From CAYFYJ01 sp964347415 (GTDB lineage: Archaea; Aenigmatarchaeota; Aenigmatarchaeia; CG10238-14), in assembly GCA_964347415.1 (NCBI GenBank), contig CAYFYJ010000010.1:1-32518 (forward strand): a stretch of DNA of 32,518 nucleotides. Reading direction: 5' to 3'. Position 1 is the stretch's first letter; each line of letters starts with the position of its first letter. The notes below the pieces were generated by a model that did no database searches, had not been told where the DNA came from, and worked only from the letters and a program-made list of their open reading frames with translations. Made by a program: the position numbers and the translations under genes. This document shows positions 31,180 through 32,518 of the stretch, one piece after another.

Positions 31180-31320
31180 ATGAAAAAGAAGAATAAAGAA
31201 AAGATTGCTGTTCCTTGTGAAGTTTATTCCAGAGTCGTTGGTTATTACAGACCGGTTCAATCATGGAACCAAGGAAAGCAGAAAGAGTTTAAGGACAGAA
31301 AGGAATTTGTTGTTAAGTAA
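31180..31320 (+). CDS. Separate glycyl-radical domain of NrdD
   Basis: 46 residues starting at the ATG directly after the nrdD TAG, in the same frame. A Lys-rich leader (MKKKNKEKIAV) is followed by PCEVYSRVVGYYRPVQSWNQ and GKQKEFKDRKEF, the standard C-terminus of class III ribonucleotide reductases. Gly21 in RVVGYY is the residue that carries the radical after activation by NrdG. GGTG seven bases before the ATG can serve as a Shine-Dalgarno, so re-initiation is plausible. The domain would have to dock into NrdD, as the stand-alone glycyl-radical protein YfiD/GrcA does for pyruvate formate-lyase. Readthrough of TAG to a fused chain, or a sequencing error, are the other options. Confidence 0.8.
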   Translation: MKKKNKEKIAVPCEVYSRVVGYYRPVQSWNQGKQKEFKDRKEFVVK

Positions 31321-31342
31321 TAAAAAAATGAAATTAGAAACA

Positions 31343-31352
31343 ATATTTAAAT
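31343..31352 (+). promoter_or_regulatory. TATA box of nrdG
   Basis: ATATTTAAAT lies about 35 nt before the ATG at 31384, in the 63-nt gap after the glycyl-radical ORF. nrdG may therefore have its own promoter as well as read-through from nrdD. Confidence 0.45.
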
Positions 31353-31383
31353 TAATCCAAATTATATTATTCCTGTTGTTAAC

Positions 31384-32079
31384 ATGCTTATAAAAGGCTT
31401 TCAAAAACTGTCCTTGATAGAATACCCTGGTAAACTATCTGTAGTAATCTGGACTGGCGGTTGCAACTTCAGGTGTCCTTTCTGTTACAACACAGATATA
31501 GTCTTGAACTACAAGAATATGCCAACCATATCTGAGAAGGAAATCATAGATTTCATGTTAACGAGAAAAGGTTTACTCGATGCTGTAGCAATAACAGGGG
31601 GGGAACCAACCCTTCAAAAAGATCTACCAGAATTCGCAAAGAAGATAAAGAACATGGGTTTCTCGGTAATGCTTGAGACTAATGGCTCCGACCCAAACAT
31701 GATAAAGAAATTGATAGATCCGAGGTTAGTGGACTACATAGCAATGGACATCAAAGCCCCTTTAGGGAAGTACGAGAGGGCGGCTGGGAAAAAGGTGAAC
31801 AAAGGGAATATACAGAAGAGCATCGATGCCATCCGTAACTCTGATGTAAATTATGAGTTCAGAACCACGGTAATACCTAGATTTTTCAAGAAGGAGGATG
31901 CTATAGCCATAGGTAAATGGTTGAAGGGGTCGAAGCGTTATTATCTCCAACAGTTTGTATCAGGAAACAATATTGATAGGGGTTTCAGAAGAATTAAACC
32001 TTATCCGCCCGATAAATTAAAGGAATTCGCTAAAATAATGAAACCCCATTTTGAATCTGTAGGTGTGAGAGGGGTTTAA
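31384..32079 (+). CDS. nrdG: Anaerobic ribonucleotide reductase activating protein (radical SAM glycyl-radical activase)
   Basis: 231 residues. MLIKGFQKLSLIEYPGKLSV is the usual NrdG start. TGGCNFRCPFCYN gives the CxxxCxxC [4Fe-4S] site. AITGGEPTLQKDL, MLETNGSDP and YIAMDIKAPLGKY are the SAM-binding motifs of activases. It makes a 5'-deoxyadenosyl radical that abstracts H from the glycine in the NrdD radical loop, here on the separate 46-residue protein. Length fits the archaeal NrdG2 group. It converges on the DUF2207 gene with a three-base gap. Confidence 0.93.
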   Translation: MLIKGFQKLSLIEYPGKLSVVIWTGGCNFRCPFCYNTDIVLNYKNMPTISEKEIIDFMLTRKGLLDAVAITGGEPTLQKDLPEFAKKIKNMGFSVMLETNGSDPNMIKKLIDPRLVDYIAMDIKAPLGKYERAAGKKVNKGNIQKSIDAIRNSDVNYEFRTTVIPRFFKKEDAIAIGKWLKGSKRYYLQQFVSGNNIDRGFRRIKPYPPDKLKEFAKIMKPHFESVGVRGV

Positions 32080-32082
32080 ATT

Positions 32083-32518
32083 TCACCCTGCACCAGAACT
32101 TCCGCCACCACCTCCACCACCACCTCCACCAGAGAATCCTCCTCCAACTGAACTAGATGAACTCAAAGCACTTATAGTTCCGGATAAATTACTCACAAGC
32201 GAAGAGAATGATTCTGGAGACATTACTCCTGTTGGAGCTTTTGTCACTCCAACTCCATAATACCATCCTGCTGCAGCAAAAGTTACATGTTGTTCCTCCG
32301 CTAACCTTTTCAGATTCTTCAAGAGTTTTACAGCAACACCCAACACGACAGCATAGATGAGATATTCATCCCAAATGTGTATTAAAGTAGCTGGTGCATC
32401 TTCCATCGCAGAAAAATCAGTGATGAACCTTTTAAATGCATTCCATTTTTTAATGGCCAAAGTTGCTTCTGGGGTCTTTCTCAATATGGGGATTGAACCG
32501 AAGATTAAAAATAGTCCA
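32083..32518 (-). CDS. C-terminal part of a DUF2207 membrane protein (5' end beyond the window)
   Basis: The frame stays open to the right edge, and the TTG at 32484 is not a real start because a hydrophobic stretch (GLFLIFGSIPIL) precedes it. RKTPEATLAIKKWNAFKRFI, then FSAMEDAPATLIHIWDEYLI and YAVVLGVAVKLLKNLKRL, match the cytoplasmic end of DUF2207 proteins. The protein ends with a Gly/Ser run (ten consecutive Gly), usual for this family. Function unknown; bacterial and archaeal homologues are predicted envelope proteins. Confidence 0.8.
   Translation of the reverse strand, partial: GLFLIFGSIPILRKTPEATLAIKKWNAFKRFITDFSAMEDAPATLIHIWDEYLIYAVVLGVAVKLLKNLKRLAEEQHVTFAAAGWYYGVGVTKAPTGVMSPESFSSLVSNLSGTISALSSSSSVGGGFSGGGGGGGGGGSSGAG

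Noticed and set aside
31150..31215. Frameshift or intein as the cause of the broken NrdD C-terminus
   Set aside because: Neither other frame restores a CxxC knuckle, both parts are in the same frame, and the extra segment of about 30 codons is far too short for an intein and lacks its motifs.
31205..31393. 62-codon frame overlapping the glycyl-radical ORF and nrdG start
   Set aside because: It is out of frame with the clear RVVGYYRP domain and runs over the nrdG promoter.
32083..32160. Poly-glycine end of the DUF2207 protein as a sequencing artefact
   Set aside because: Gly/Ser-rich C-termini are usual for DUF2207, and the GGN codons use mixed third bases.
1..32518. tRNA, rRNA, CRISPR array or insertion sequence
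   Set aside because: Read for cloverleaf ends, repeat-spacer periodicity and transposase motifs; none was seen. A small box C/D RNA cannot be excluded by eye.

Overview
The window is A+T-rich archaeal chromosome. It carries archaeal-type information-processing genes (PCNA, transcription factor S, a Cdc48-type double AAA ATPase, ribosomal protein eL40, OB-fold and TRAM proteins) and archaeal central carbon enzymes (ApgM-type phosphoglycerate mutase, bifunctional FBP aldolase/phosphatase). It also has a tetraether lipid synthase homologue and archaeal surface-protein families (PGF-pre-PGF, DUF1616-like, DUF2207). Promoters look archaeal: TTTAAA/TTTATA boxes lie about 22-40 nt before start codons, with GGTG/GGAG Shine-Dalgarno sites mostly inside operons. 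The lineage cannot be fixed from this sequence; a DPANN-type or deep euryarchaeal lineage such as Aenigmarchaeota or Altiarchaeota would fit, but that is a guess. I see no rRNA, tRNA, CRISPR array or insertion sequence.

Layout. 1-2130: the tail of a likely secreted glycosidase, a small secreted protein, and a two-gene DUF1616-like membrane module behind a promoter rich in inverted repeats. 2134-8705 (minus): a tightly overlapping five-gene glycan operon made of a membrane GT2, a B12-type radical SAM protein, two GT4 enzymes and a GT-C membrane protein. 8870-13206: a DPM1-like GT2, a membrane-anchored DUF151 (BFN) protein, a 928-residue glycosylated surface protein and a small two-TM protein. 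13309-17066: enolase and ApgM, divergent from FBP aldolase/phosphatase. 17135-20487: an unknown small protein, Cdc48, TRAM and OB-fold proteins. 20547-22164 (minus): HD hydrolase, eL40, zinc ribbon, HD hydrolase. 22231-24765: DUF99, signal peptidase I, TFS, OB-fold protein, PCNA. 24770-28564: a second GT-C enzyme, a DUF457-like membrane protein, and a GbsR/MarR-type regulator divergent from the tetraether synthase. 28729-32079: an anaerobic ribonucleotide reductase locus. 32083-end: the C-terminus of a DUF2207 protein.

The most unusual locus is the ribonucleotide reductase. A complete NrdR repressor (zinc ribbon plus ATP-cone) is fused in frame to the N-terminus of NrdD, which keeps its own ATP-cone. 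At the other end an in-frame TAG, followed at once by ATG and preceded by a GGTG site, puts the glycyl-radical domain in a separate 46-codon ORF. A 16-bp match to the bacterial NrdR box lies just upstream of the fused gene, which suggests an enzyme carrying its own repressor. The activase gene nrdG follows.

Other signals: a 20-bp interrupted palindrome found upstream of two envelope genes, with a third near-identical copy elsewhere; two palindromes in the 52-nt gap between the GbsR-type regulator and the tetraether synthase; and matched identical DNA tracts in the two AAA modules of cdc48 that point to gene conversion.
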